Positions 1 through 12,894 of a stretch of DNA of 64,000 bases are shown in pieces. The translations under genes were made by a program, and so were the position numbers. Within the stretch, counting starts at the first letter, position 1; each line of letters opens with the position of its first letter. This stretch comes from Helicobacter enhydrae (lineage in GTDB: Bacteria; Campylobacterota; Campylobacteria; Campylobacterales; Helicobacteraceae): NCBI RefSeq assembly GCF_001693335.1, contig NZ_CP016503.1:1116001-1180000 (forward strand), written 5' to 3'. The notes below the pieces were generated by a model, which was given only the letters and a program-made list of their open reading frames with translations, made no database searches and had not been told where the DNA came from.

Positions 1-1199
<1,199 letters not shown>

Positions 1200-1287
1200 C
1201 AAGAGAGATAAGCAAGCATTCATTTGCTTTGCTTCAACTTGACTTCTTTTGCTTAGTTTTCAGAGATTATTTATCTTTGGTGCATTG

Positions 1288-1364
<77 letters not shown>

Positions 1365-1367
1365 TAA

Positions 1368-1443
1368 GGGGAATTAGCTCAGCTGGGAGAGCGCCTGCTT
1401 TGCACGCAGGAGGTCAGCGGTTCGATCCCGCTATTCTCCACCA
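1368..1443 (+). tRNA. tRNA-Ala (anticodon TGC)
   Basis: This 76-nt tRNA starts three bases after tRNA-Ile. The acceptor arm GGGGAAT pairs with ATTCTCC (one G-T pair), the CCA end is encoded, and the anticodon loop TTTGCAC has TGC at 1401-1403. It is the usual second spacer tRNA of an rRNA operon. Confidence 0.97.
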
Positions 1444-1450
1444 AGATTTC

Positions 1451-1493
1451 AAAGTCTAATCTAAGTCTTTATCAAAGGTTTAGATTAGACTTT
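1451..1493 (+). terminator. Perfect 14-bp hairpin after tRNA-Ala
   Basis: AAAGTCTAATCTAA (1451-1464) pairs perfectly with 1480-1493 around a 15-nt loop, and the 3' arm runs into a short T tract. It could be a processing hairpin or a partial terminator that lowers read-through from 16S-tRNA into 23S-5S. Sequence alone does not decide. Confidence 0.5.
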
Positions 1494-1576
1494 TGTCTAA
1501 GCGTTATTTGATTTATCATTGTTAATAGCCTATAGTAATAAGACTACAATAACTCTGCTTTAAAAGAGTGTAGCAA

Positions 1577-1598
1577 TACATTCAATAAGGCAGTGATG
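1577..1598 (+). other. 23S precursor processing stem, 5' strand
   Basis: These 22 bases are complementary to 4559-4580 downstream of 23S with one G-T-type mismatch. Pairing of sequences flanking 23S is the classic RNase III substrate in precursor rRNA. The partner location and length fit that role. Confidence 0.8.
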
Positions 1599-1649
1599 AC
1601 TTAGAATCATTCATTACAAGCAGTTTTATCAATACTTTAAAAGCAATAA

Positions 1650-4531
<2,882 letters not shown>

Positions 4532-4558
4532 TTTAGATAAGCTCTTGTAATGTTTGAG

Positions 4559-4580
4559 CATCACTGCCTTATTGAGTGTA
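4559..4580 (+). other. 23S precursor processing stem, 3' strand
   Basis: This segment is the reverse complement of 1577-1598 apart from one wobble position. It closes the long stem that loops out the whole 23S rRNA for RNase III cleavage. Confidence 0.8.
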
Positions 4581-4629
4581 TAGACTTATTACAAAGAAGC
4601 TTTTGGCTTCAAGGCTTGAAACAATGTGT

Positions 4630-4685
4630 TATAATCCCCTTAGAAAAGGGAATAGAGGATAAGCTTTTATCTTCTATTCCCTTTT
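4630..4685 (+). promoter_or_regulatory. TATAAT box and 17-bp hairpin just before 5S
   Basis: A TATAAT hexamer (4630-4635) preceded by TGTG sits between 23S and 5S. It is followed by a long hairpin: 4644-4660 pairs with 4669-4685 (one G-T pair), and the 3' strand touches the 5S start. The hairpin is probably the 5S precursor processing site. The hexamer could be an internal promoter, but no good -35 box is visible. Confidence 0.45.
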
Positions 4686-4801
4686 CCCTGTGTCTATAGA
4701 GAGGAGGTCACACCCAGCTCCATTCCGAACCTGGAAGTTAAGCTCCTCATCGCTGATGATACTGCACTTTTCAAGTGTGGGAATGTAGGTCGATGCAGGG
4801 T
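4685..4801 (+). rRNA. 5S ribosomal RNA
   Basis: About 117 nt. Helix I pairs CCCTGTGTC-type sequence at the 5' end with GATGCAGGG at the 3' end, and the conserved core CCATTCCGAACCTGGAAGTT is present near 4720. It completes a linked 16S-tRNA-tRNA-23S-5S operon. A T-rich tract near 4820-4835 may end transcription. Confidence 0.95.
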
Positions 4802-4859
4802 TGGGATTTACTTCAATTCTTTCTTTTTTAATCTTTTTGCTTTTATGTTGATTGTTTTT

Positions 4860-5569
4860 ATGAATTCTTATTTCTGTGTCTTGTTATGGCTTAATGGTTT
4901 GAAAACTTTAGGCTCAAGATGGTTGGAAAAGTTGAATGGGAGGAGGCTATACTCTTTGGGGGATTCTAGAATCTCTAAGGGTTTCCTTTTGAAATTGGCT
5001 TGAGAGGCTCTATACTCTTGAGGGGATTCTTTGGTTGTTGAATCTTGGTTTGAGTGAAGCACGGATTTGGGAGTTTTAGTCAAACATAAAAAGCCAAGAA
5101 GCGTGGTTTTTGCCAAAGTAATCCCAAAAAAGAGAAACTGAGAGATTTTAGAAACACACAAAATCACCCTTTTGTCCAAACCAACTTCAAAAGAAAGAAC
5201 AAACCAAGTTTGAAATATCAAAATATGCTTTCGTAGAATAACGCTTGTTTGCTAATTCTAGAATCTCTTGGTTTCTTTTTTGGGGTTGGCTTGAATGAAA
5301 CACGACTTTGGAGTGATTCAAAGTTGGCTTAAAGCTTTCTTTTTGGGTTAGTTTTGCAGAAACATACTTTTGGGGGATTCTGGAATCTTTGAGGCTTTCT
5401 TTGCAAGTTGGCTTGAGGGGCTATGCTCTTTTGGTGATTTTTTGTTGTTGAATCTTAGTTTGAATGAAGCACGGATTCTTGGTTTTTCAAATTTGATGAA
5501 ATCTTGCTCGAGATTACTTTTGCACAAGCACGCTTTCTAATAATTGAATCTTAAAGTGCTTTCTCTCTT
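4860..5569. repeat. Degenerate palindrome-repeat region, no gene
   Basis: No credible gene is seen here. The DNA consists of decayed copies of a unit centred on the palindrome GATTCTAGAATC (exact at 4962-4973, near-matches at about 5254 and 5363), separated by text such as GGCTTGA and AGCACG. Small open frames here translate into repeats like ILESPK and are by-products of the repeat. The same family occupies 5570-6226 and 11100-11965. Confidence 0.7.
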
Positions 5570-6221
5570 AAGGGGGACAAGGGGGTTTATTGCGAGGCAC
5601 CCCCCTTATCCCCCTTAAAATCCCCCAAACCCCTGCCCGCTTTTTGTGTGTTACCCACATTAATTTGACTTTGTTTTGATTCTTTGGTGTTTTAGGTTTG
5701 TTTTTTTGATTCTAGATTTATTGATTTGAATCTAGATTCTAGATTCTTATGTTTTTGATTTGAATTGAATCTAGTTTTTGTATTTATTTCTTAGAATCTT
5801 TAGAATCTTTGTGAAAACATTTTTGATTCTTGATTCTTTGGATTCTTAGAATCTCTTTGCAATCTTTTAAAAAACTCTAAGAAATATTAACCCTCACTAT
5901 TTCAATATAAGCATAAACAACTGCTGACCAAACCAACCTTGTAGAACCCAAAAGGATTCCAAGTCAATGTAATCTTGAACGAGCCTTGCTAATGCAATGC
6001 TGGGGTTATGGGGGTTGTTAAGGGGGATAAGGGGAACGCTTGCTATAAGTTCCCCTTGCCCCCCCTTAAGAGAGATCCTAGGGGATTCTAGAATTGTATA
6101 AAGGGTGCTTTGCTCAAGCTAACTTGAAAAGAAAGAGAATTTAAGAGATTCTGGAATCACCAAAAGAACATAGCTCCCCAAGCCAAGATTCAAAAAGAAA
6201 GCTCTAAGAGATTCTAGAATC
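5570..6221 (+). repeat. Left arm of a long inverted repeat
   Basis: This non-coding segment recurs in reverse complement at 11115-11632. The best blocks are 5570-5700 (pairing with about 11501-11632, only a few differences) and 5932-6221 (pairing with about 11115-11408). The middle part, 5700-5930, is AT-rich and diverged and is longer here than in the right arm. The arm contains C- and G-rich tracts and three palindrome units 63 bp apart at 6084, 6147 and 6210. With its partner it encloses tlpA-like, ftsY, radA and gdhA. Confidence 0.9.
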
Positions 6222-6323
6222 ATCTAAAGACGCATTTCCCCAAGCCAAACCAACACTTCAAAACGCAATTTGAATCCCCAAAGTCAATACACCTCCCACT
6301 ATCACACCAACATAGGAAGTTGG

Positions 6324-6329
6324 TATAAT
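6324..6329 (+). promoter_or_regulatory. -10 box TATAAT before the tlpA-like gene
   Basis: The hexamer TATAAT preceded by TTGG lies 28 bp before the chosen ATG of the lipoprotein gene, with AAGGAG between. Campylobacterota sigma-70 promoters depend mainly on the -10 box, so this is a plausible promoter for tlpA-like-ftsY-radA. Confidence 0.55.
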
Positions 6330-6356
6330 ACAAATCCCAATCACAAGGAGTATCCA

Positions 6357-6884
6357 ATGCCCTATCTTATTGTTTTGCTAGTCTTTTTCATCACTGGTTG
6401 CGATTTTCAATCCGCCAAAAACCATTTTTATTTCCAAAATACAAACGGCGACAAACTCAAATTAATCCAAAACCACAACACCCTAGAGTTGCCCAACAAC
6501 CATAAACCTGTTTTGCTGTTTTTGATACGCGCTTCTTGCACAGAATGTTTCAATGGCATTGAGCACACAATCAGAATTTTTGAGGAATACAAAGACAAAA
6601 TCAATTTTATCCCCATCATCTATGATTTGCAAAACCCCTCCATACAATCCACCCAACTGCGAGAGGAAGCCATCACTCTGCAAAAAAAATACAATCTGCC
6701 CTTTGATTTTTACTACTCCACCGATGGCAAGGATTTTTTGCAAACATTCCAACAAAAAACCAATACCCCCCTTCTAGTTTTATATAATGCCAAATTGCAA
6801 AAGGTAATGGAATATGAAGGGCTTGTGCCTGAGGAAATGATTGGCTTTGATCTCAATCAAATTTTGGAAAATGGAGCAAATTGA
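6357..6884 (+). CDS. TlpA-like thioredoxin-fold lipoprotein
   Basis: A 175-residue predicted lipoprotein. The start at 6357 follows AAGGAG and gives a short hydrophobic signal ending in FITGC, a lipobox, so Cys16 would be lipidated. An upstream in-frame ATG at 6270 would put 29 polar residues before the signal and is unlikely. The mature part has a thioredoxin-like CTEC motif (CxxC) near residue 60 followed by a helix and a PIIYD strand, suggesting a periplasmic thiol-disulfide reductase. The substrate is unknown. The stop overlaps the ftsY start (TGATG), so the genes are probably co-transcribed. Confidence 0.75.
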   Translation: MPYLIVLLVFFITGCDFQSAKNHFYFQNTNGDKLKLIQNHNTLELPNNHKPVLLFLIRASCTECFNGIEHTIRIFEEYKDKINFIPIIYDLQNPSIQSTQLREEAITLQKKYNLPFDFYYSTDGKDFLQTFQQKTNTPLLVLYNAKLQKVMEYEGLVPEEMIGFDLNQILENGAN

Positions 6885-7771
6885 TGTTTAAAGGCTTAAA
6901 AGAATTATTCAAAAAAACCACCGATGGCATCACCCAGACCATTGGAATCAAAAAAGAAAAGATCGCAAAAGAAATCCTAGAAGAAGCATTAATCCAAAGC
7001 GATATTGATTATGCTTTGGTGGAAATGATATTGGACAACCTGCCTCAAGAGGTTACGCGAGAGGCACTTGAAGTTGCACTTTTTCGCTTTTTTCGTTCAG
7101 AAAGCTATTATGACAAAATCCAATACCACCCCCTCAACGCATCGCCCAATGTGACTTTGATCCTTGGGGTGAATGGTGCAGGGAAAACGACAACCATCGC
7201 CAAACTTGCAAAAAAGGCAAAAAAAGAGAACAAGCGTGTTTTGCTAGGTGCGGGTGATACCTTTAGGGCTGCTGCGATTGAGCAAATCAAACTTTGGGGG
7301 AATCGCTTGGATATTGAAGTGATTAGCTCGCAACTTGGGCACGATCCAAGCTCGATTGCTTTTGATTGCATTAAGGCAGGTATTGCAAGAGGATATGATG
7401 AGATTATCATCGATACGGCTGGACGCCTCCACAATCAAACCAATCTCAAAAATGAGCTCATCAAAATCGCCAAAGTTTGCCAAAAGGCTCTCAATGGGCA
7501 AGAATTCCACAAGATTCTTGTTCTTGATGGGACACAAGGAAGTTCTGCAATCAATCAGGCAAAAATCTTTCATCAAATTCTTGATCTAGATGGAATCATC
7601 GTGACAAAACTTGATGGGACAAGCAAGGGCGGTGCGATTTTGAGTATGATTTATGAACTCAAGCTTCCCATTGTGTATCTTGGAATGGGCGAAAAAGAAG
7701 ATGATCTTGTGGCATTTGATGAAGAAGAGTATGTCCAAATGCTCCTTGATAGCATTTTCATCAAGGCATAA
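6884..7771 (+). CDS. ftsY: Signal recognition particle receptor FtsY
   Basis: A 295-residue SRP-receptor GTPase that docks SRP-ribosome complexes at the membrane. The N domain (about 1-85) is followed by a G domain with P-loop [10 protein letters not shown], the DTFRAAA insertion, the DTAGRL G3 motif and the [11 protein letters not shown]4/closing motif. The acidic A domain of enterobacterial FtsY is absent, as is usual in Campylobacterota. The ATG at 6884 overlaps the previous stop; a TTG three bases upstream is an alternative. radA follows after two bases. Confidence 0.97.
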   Translation: MFKGLKELFKKTTDGITQTIGIKKEKIAKEILEEALIQSDIDYALVEMILDNLPQEVTREALEVALFRFFRSESYYDKIQYHPLNASPNVTLILGVNGAGKTTTIAKLAKKAKKENKRVLLGAGDTFRAAAIEQIKLWGNRLDIEVISSQLGHDPSSIAFDCIKAGIARGYDEIIIDTAGRLHNQTNLKNELIKIAKVCQKALNGQEFHKILVLDGTQGSSAINQAKIFHQILDLDGIIVTKLDGTSKGGAILSMIYELKLPIVYLGMGEKEDDLVAFDEEEYVQMLLDSIFIKA

Positions 7772-7773
7772 CA

Positions 7774-9102
7774 ATGTCAAAGAAAAAACATCTATTTGAA
7801 TGCCAACATTGTGGCTTCCAATCTCCAAAATGGCTAGGCAAATGCCCAAATTGCAATACTTGGGAGAGCTTCATCGAATTAAATCCAGCTCAAATTCAAG
7901 CACTCAAAGACAATACAACCACTTCTGTGGCAATCCCCATCACGCAAGTGGAAGTTGAACATTTTGAAAAATTTTCCTCATTTGAAAAAGAATTTGACAT
8001 TGTTTTGGGGGGTGGGATTGTGCCTGGAGGCTTGTATCTTATCGGAGGCAATCCCGGAGTAGGCAAATCGACTTTGCTTTTGAAAATCGCCTCCAATCTT
8101 GCCTCACAAGACAAAAAGGTTCTCTATGTGAGTGGCGAAGAAAGTTTAGGGCAAATCAAACTACGCTCTATGCGTCTAAACTGCCTCAATCCCAATTTGT
8201 TTCTCCTTAGCGAAATCAATCTTGAAAGCATTCTTGCACACTTGCTCCAATACCACATTTGCGTAATTGATTCGATTCAGACGCTTTTTTCTCCCAACAT
8301 CTCCTCTGCACCAGGTTCAGTCTCACAGGTGAGAGAAAGCACTTTCGCACTAATGAGAATTGCCAAAGAAAACAATCTGGCTATATTCATCATCGGACAC
8401 ATTACCAAAGAGGGCAGTATCGCAGGTCCTAGAGTTTTGGAGCACATGGTGGATTGTGTGCTGTATTTTGAAGGCGATCCCAGCAAGGAGCTTAGAATCT
8501 TGAGGAGCTTCAAAAATCGCTTTGGCACGACAAGCGATGTTGGGATTTTTCAGATGAAAGAAGATGGGCTAGCAAGTGCCAAAGAGTTTGCACATCTGTT
8601 TTTTGAGCAAAAAAAACCGATGGCAGGGAGTGCAATCACTGTGGTTTTGGAGGGCTCTAGAGCCATAATCTTGGAGATTCAGGCTTTGGTGAGCGAAAGT
8701 AGTTTTGGAGCACCCAAACGCCTTGCGACAGGCTTTGACAACAACCGCCTCAATATGCTTTTAGCCTTGCTAGAAAAAAAACTAGAGATTCCTCTCAATC
8801 GCTATGATGTCTTTATCAATGTCTCAGGTGGCATCAAGATCACAGAAACAAGTGCCGATCTTGCCGTAGTTGCTAGCATTATCTCAAGTTTCAAAAATCG
8901 TCCGCTCAATCAAGGCACAGCATTTTTGGGGGAAGTGAGTTTGACAGGGGATATCCGTCAAGCAAGCAATATAGACATTCGACTAAAAGAATTAGAAAAT
9001 CAAAACTTCACCAAAGCCATTGTCGCCAAAAAACCCACGATGCAAACCCCCATCAAATGTTTTGCTGTTGAGGAAGTTACCAAGCTCTTAGATTGGATGT
9101 AG
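7774..9102 (+). CDS. radA: DNA repair protein RadA
   Basis: A 442-residue RecA-like ATPase that promotes branch migration in recombinational repair. The N-terminal zinc finger has CQHC and CPNC pairs (residues 10-30). Walker A GGNPGVGKST lies near residue 90, the RadA signature KNRFG is present, and a C-terminal Lon-protease-like domain (from about 290) contains the NVSGGIKITE segment. It lies two bases behind ftsY and is probably translationally coupled. It ends 44 bp before the convergent gdhA. Confidence 0.97.
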   Translation: MSKKKHLFECQHCGFQSPKWLGKCPNCNTWESFIELNPAQIQALKDNTTTSVAIPITQVEVEHFEKFSSFEKEFDIVLGGGIVPGGLYLIGGNPGVGKSTLLLKIASNLASQDKKVLYVSGEESLGQIKLRSMRLNCLNPNLFLLSEINLESILAHLLQYHICVIDSIQTLFSPNISSAPGSVSQVRESTFALMRIAKENNLAIFIIGHITKEGSIAGPRVLEHMVDCVLYFEGDPSKELRILRSFKNRFGTTSDVGIFQMKEDGLASAKEFAHLFFEQKKPMAGSAITVVLEGSRAIILEIQALVSESSFGAPKRLATGFDNNRLNMLLALLEKKLEIPLNRYDVFINVSGGIKITETSADLAVVASIISSFKNRPLNQGTAFLGEVSLTGDIRQASNIDIRLKELENQNFTKAIVAKKPTMQTPIKCFAVEEVTKLLDWM

Positions 9103-9146
9103 TCCCCAAACACCCCCTTTCAACCCCACCCTTTTTTAGCGATAGA

Positions 9147-10499
9147 TCAAACTACCCCTTGCTCAATCATCGCAAGAGCAACTTTTCTGAAACCTGCCAC
9201 ATTAGCCCCAAGCACAAGGTTTTTGTCTTGCTTGAATTCTTTTGCCGTTTCTTTGGCATTGCGATAAATTTTGTTCATAATGTCAGACAATCTTGAATCA
9301 ACCTCTTCAAATGTCCAAATGCTCATACTTGCATTTTGGCTCATCTCCAAGCCACTTGTAGCCACCCCTCCAGCATTTGCTGCTTTGGCAGGAGCATAGT
9401 GGATTTGTGCGTCGATAAAAAGATTTGTCGCTTCCAAAGTCGAGGGCATATTAGCCCCCTCACTGATACATTTGCAACCATTATCTAGCAACACTTTGGC
9501 ATCTTCGGCATTAAGCTCGTTTTGTGTGGCACTAGGAAAGGCTGCAAAACAAGGAATGCTCCAAACCATATTTCTCCCTTGAGGATACTGAGATACAGGC
9601 GTATATTTTGCACTAGGAGAACGCTTGGCATACTCTTCTAGACTTAGTCTCTCTACCTCTTTGATTTGCTTGAGCAACTCAAGATTGATTCCATTCTCCT
9701 CATAAACCATTCCTTTGGAATCACTTGCAGTGACAGGTTTTGCACCCAAAGCATAGAGTTTTTCAATCGTATAAATTGCCACATTGCCGCTTCCAGAAAC
9801 TGCACAAACTTTGCCCTCCAAGCTTTGACCATTATCCTCAAGCATTGCTTGAGCAAAATACACACTGCCATAACCAGTTGCTTCTTTTCTAGCCAAAGAG
9901 CCACCCCATTTCAACCCCTTACCAGTCAAAACCCCATCAAAACGATTGCTCAAGCGTTTATATTGTCCAAAAAGATAGCCGATCTCCCTTGCACCCACTC
10001 CAATATCACCTGCAGGGACATCAGTGCGATCTCCGATATGACGATACAACTCGCTCATAAAAGATTGGCAAAAATTCATCACTTCAATATCAGTTTTGCC
10101 CTTAGGATCAAAATCAGATCCACCTTTTCCTCCACCCATATTCAAAGTCGTCAAAGAGTTTTTGAGAATCTGCTCAAAGCCCAAAAACTTAATCACATCT
10201 TCATTCACACTAGGGTGGAATCTCAAGCCTCCTTTATATGGACCCAATGCGGAATTAAACTCGATGCGATAAGCTTGATTCACTTGTATTTTGCCCTCTT
10301 TATCCACCCAAGGCACACGAAACGCAATGCTTCTCTCAGGAACAACCAATCTCTCCAAAATCGCGTTTTTCTCATAGATAGGATTGCGCTTAATCTCATC
10401 ATCTAAAGTTTCCAAAATTTCTCTCAATGCCTGAAGAAAAAACTTTTGGTGAGGGTATTTCTCGCTCATTGTCTGTATGACACTCTGTGTATAGCTCAT
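9147..10499 (-). CDS. gdhA: NADP-type glutamate dehydrogenase
   Basis: A 450-residue hexameric glutamate dehydrogenase interconverting 2-oxoglutarate plus ammonia and glutamate. The substrate motif GGGKGGSDFDP contains the catalytic-site lysine, PAGDIGVGARE follows, and a Rossmann segment has GSGNVA. Length and motifs fit the roughly 450-residue NADP-dependent class. It is transcribed toward radA. Its 5' side opens into the repeat region, and an AT-rich stretch upstream presumably holds its promoter. Confidence 0.96.
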   Translation of the reverse strand: MSYTQSVIQTMSEKYPHQKFFLQALREILETLDDEIKRNPIYEKNAILERLVVPERSIAFRVPWVDKEGKIQVNQAYRIEFNSALGPYKGGLRFHPSVNEDVIKFLGFEQILKNSLTTLNMGGGKGGSDFDPKGKTDIEVMNFCQSFMSELYRHIGDRTDVPAGDIGVGAREIGYLFGQYKRLSNRFDGVLTGKGLKWGGSLARKEATGYGSVYFAQAMLEDNGQSLEGKVCAVSGSGNVAIYTIEKLYALGAKPVTASDSKGMVYEENGINLELLKQIKEVERLSLEEYAKRSPSAKYTPVSQYPQGRNMVWSIPCFAAFPSATQNELNAEDAKVLLDNGCKCISEGANMPSTLEATNLFIDAQIHYAPAKAANAGGVATSGLEMSQNASMSIWTFEEVDSRLSDIMNKIYRNAKETAKEFKQDKNLVLGANVAGFRKVALAMIEQGVV

Positions 10500-10523
10500 T
10501 TTAATCCTTTCAAATAAAGTCTC

Positions 10524-10709
10524 TTAAATATAACAAAACTTCCAATACAAATATAAAAATTTGATTTTATTTTCACCACAACCCATTCTTTCTTTTCCAA
10601 ATACCACTTTATCCCCCTCTAGATTCACTTTGCAGGTTTCCCACATTCTTTCTTTTGCTGTCTGAGACAAAGCTCTTGCAGCCCCACCTTGATCTTTGTC
10701 ATAGCTCAC
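10524..10709 (-). pseudogene. Short unassigned reading frame, possible gene remnant
   Basis: A 61-codon frame beginning at GTG with the polar segment SYDKDQGGAARALSQTAK reads like the C-terminal part of a real protein. A stop lies only five codons upstream, and there is no convincing ribosome binding site. It sits just upstream of gdhA at the edge of the repeat region. It may be the tail of a gene destroyed by rearrangement or a chance frame. No family was recognised. Confidence 0.3.
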
Positions 10710-10739
10710 ACCACCCCACTCTCAAAAACTATATGCCCC

Positions 10740-11114
10740 ACCTCTCAATATTTGGCTAAATTCTAGCTTACAAGGCAATGTGTGTGCCTCACAATCATTT
10801 CAAGCTTTTGTAATCTATGAGACAGATTTTGTATTCCTAGATTATCTTGTTGTTCAATGCTTTGATTTTCTTTTGGAGCTTGGTTTGGCAATCGCTTACT
10901 TTTGAGTTTGCGAATTTGATTTGAATCTTGTTTTAAAATTGGCTTGATTGTTTTCTTGGGGGAGTTGAGGGGGGATATACTCTTTGGCAATTCTTGAATC
11001 TTTCTGATTCTATCTTTTTGGTGTTTGCTTTGAAAAAAGCACATTTCCCAATTTCTCAAGCACAGCTTGGAGTTTTTCTTTTGAAGTTGGTTTGTTGAGA
11101 CTATGCTTTTTAGC
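10740..11114. repeat. Repeat-related spacer, no gene
   Basis: This spacer between the gdhA-side remnant and the right inverted-repeat arm holds no convincing gene. It contains fragments of the same repeat family (GGCTTG, TTTGGAGCTTGG and ATACTCTTTGGC-type words) in degenerate form. Confidence 0.5.
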
Positions 11115-11632
11115 GATTCTAGAATCTCTTAGAGCTTTCTTTTTGAATCTTGGCTTGGGGAGCTATGTTCTTTTGGTGATTCCAGAATCTCTTAAATTCT
11201 CTTTCTTTTCAAGTTGCTTTGAGCAAACCACCCTTTATGCAATTCTAGAATCCCCTAGGATCTCTCTTAAGGGGGGGCAAGGGGAACTTATAGCAAGCGT
11301 TCCCCTTATCCCCCTTAACAACCCCCATAACCCCAGCATTGCATTAGCAAGGCTTGTTCAAGATTACATTGACTTGGAATCCTTTTTTGGTTCTACAAGG
11401 TTGGTTTTGGAAGCGGTTTTCATTGCTTTTTTGAAATAGTGGAGTTTTATATTTTTTAGGGTTTTTGATAGGGATTCCAAAGATTCTAAGAATCAAGATT
11501 CAAATCTGAAACACCAAAGAATCAAAACAAAGTCAAACTAATGTGGGTAACACACAAAAAGCGGGCAGGGGTTTGGGGGATTTTAAGGGGGATAAGGGGG
11601 GTGCCTCGCAATAAACCCCCTTGTCCCCCTTA
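11115..11632 (-). repeat. Right arm of the long inverted repeat
   Basis: Read on the minus strand, this segment matches 5570-6221. Palindrome units lie at 11115, 11178 and 11241, exactly 63 bp apart as in the left arm. The AT-rich middle is about 130 bp shorter than in the left arm. Near identity over two blocks implies recent copying or ongoing exchange between the arms. Confidence 0.9.
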
Positions 11633-11665
11633 TAGAAAAAAGCAAAGTGGGATTTGGAAACTAAG

Positions 11666-11788
11666 AAGTGTGCTTTTGCAAAAGCAATCTCAAAAACTAG
11701 CAAACAAATCAAGAATCCTCCAAAGAGTGTGCTTTGTCAAGCCAAAAAAGAGAATCTGGGAGATTCTAGAATCCCCAAGAGTGTGCTT
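11666..11788 (+). repeat. 123-bp direct repeat, copy 1
   Basis: This copy of a 123-bp sequence recurs at 11839-11961 with a single difference near its 3' end. It contains the palindrome GATTCTAGAATC at 11762 and two GAGTGTGCTT-type words. It is non-coding repeat DNA of the same family as the inverted-repeat arms. Confidence 0.85.
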
Positions 11789-11838
11789 CACTCAAGCCAA
11801 CTTGCAAAGAAAAGCTCACAGATTCTAGAATCATCAAA

Positions 11839-11961
11839 AAGTGTGCTTTTGCAAAAGCAATCTCAAAAACTAGCAAACAAATCAAGAATCCTCCAAAGAG
11901 TGTGCTTTGTCAAGCCAAAAAAGAGAATCTGGGAGATTCTAGAATCCCCAAGAGTATGCTT
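11839..11961 (+). repeat. 123-bp direct repeat, copy 2
   Basis: This is the second copy, 173 bp after the first, with GTATGC replacing GTGTGC near the end. The 50 bp between the copies contains another exact palindrome at 11821. The remaining bases to fliP (11962-12138) show no gene. Confidence 0.85.
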
Positions 11962-12138
11962 GTGCCAAACCAATCTCAAGCAAAAGAATCGTATCGAGTC
12001 TAAGGCATTGGTAATCAACATTGTGGAGGGGTGTCGAAGCGTTTGGGGCTTTGCAACAGAGCCTTGCGAGCTTTGTGCAATGAGCTTTGTGTTTTTATGT
12101 ATAATGCTTGCTTAAGTTTTGCAACATAGAGGACAGAA

Positions 12139-12873
12139 TTGAAAAAAATTATCATTGGTTTAGCAATGTTTGTATTGTTGGCGTATGGGGCAGATCCTGT
12201 CGTGCCAACCGTCAATCTTTCTTTGTCTGCACCAAATGAACCAAAAGAATTAGTCAATACTCTCAACATTGTCATCGTGATGACTTTGCTTGTGTTGGCT
12301 CCGTCATTGATACTTGTGATGACAAGCTTTACGCGAATCTTAATTGTTTTTGCCTTTTTACGCACGGCTCTTGGGACGCAGCAAAGCCCACCTACACAAA
12401 TCCTTGTGAGCTTGGCATTGATTCTGACTTTTTTTATTATGGAGCCGACAGCCAAAAAGGCTTATGATGCAGGGATTGCCCCCTACATTGACAAAAAAAT
12501 CTCTTATGATGTGGCTTTTGAACAAGGAGTGAAGCCTTTCAAAGAGTTTATGATGCACAATACGAGAGAAAAAGATTTGGCATTGTTTTATCGTATTCGC
12601 AAACTTGAAAATCCAAATAGCGTCGATGATGTTCCTCTCACGACTTTGATTCCAGCTTTTATGATTAGTGAGCTTAAAACAGCCTTTCAGATTGGCTTTT
12701 TGCTCTATCTGCCATTTTTGGTGATTGATATGGTGGTGAGCTCGATTCTGATGGCGATGGGTATGATGATGTTGCCACCTGTGATGATTTCTCTTCCGTT
12801 TAAGATACTGATTTTTGTGCTTGTAGATGGGTTTAATTTGTTGGTAGGCAATTTAGTTGCGGGATTTAAATAG
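12139..12873 (+). CDS. fliP: Flagellar type III export protein FliP
   Basis: A 244-residue inner-membrane component of the flagellar export gate (FliPQR). An N-terminal signal-like segment is followed by four hydrophobic segments. Family landmarks include TSFTRILIVFAFLRTALGTQQ and, near the C-terminus, PFKILIFVLVDGFNLL. The start appears to be TTG with an AGAGG box eight bases upstream; no ATG is suitably placed. It stands apart from other flagellar genes, as is common in Helicobacter. Confidence 0.96.
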   Translation: MKKIIIGLAMFVLLAYGADPVVPTVNLSLSAPNEPKELVNTLNIVIVMTLLVLAPSLILVMTSFTRILIVFAFLRTALGTQQSPPTQILVSLALILTFFIMEPTAKKAYDAGIAPYIDKKISYDVAFEQGVKPFKEFMMHNTREKDLALFYRIRKLENPNSVDDVPLTTLIPAFMISELKTAFQIGFLLYLPFLVIDMVVSSILMAMGMMMLPPVMISLPFKILIFVLVDGFNLLVGNLVAGFK

Positions 12874-12894
12874 TTTGATTTGTAAGGAAACAAA

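Noticed and set aside
4868-5221. 117-codon minus-strand frame with ILESPK repeats
   Set aside because: It is a translation of the palindrome-centred DNA repeat, and similar text arises in all copies on either strand; no ribosome binding site or family was seen.
9666-10406. 246-codon frame opposite gdhA
   Set aside because: It is antisense to a complete, clearly identified gdhA and reads as low-information sequence.
11600-12000. Repeats considered as a CRISPR array
   Set aside because: The units are not separated by unique spacers of constant size, the repeated part is longer than the spacers, and no cas gene is near.
11541-12115. Overlapping plus-strand frames of 95 and 153 codons
   Set aside because: They translate the 123-bp direct repeats in different frames, so they reflect repeat structure rather than a gene.
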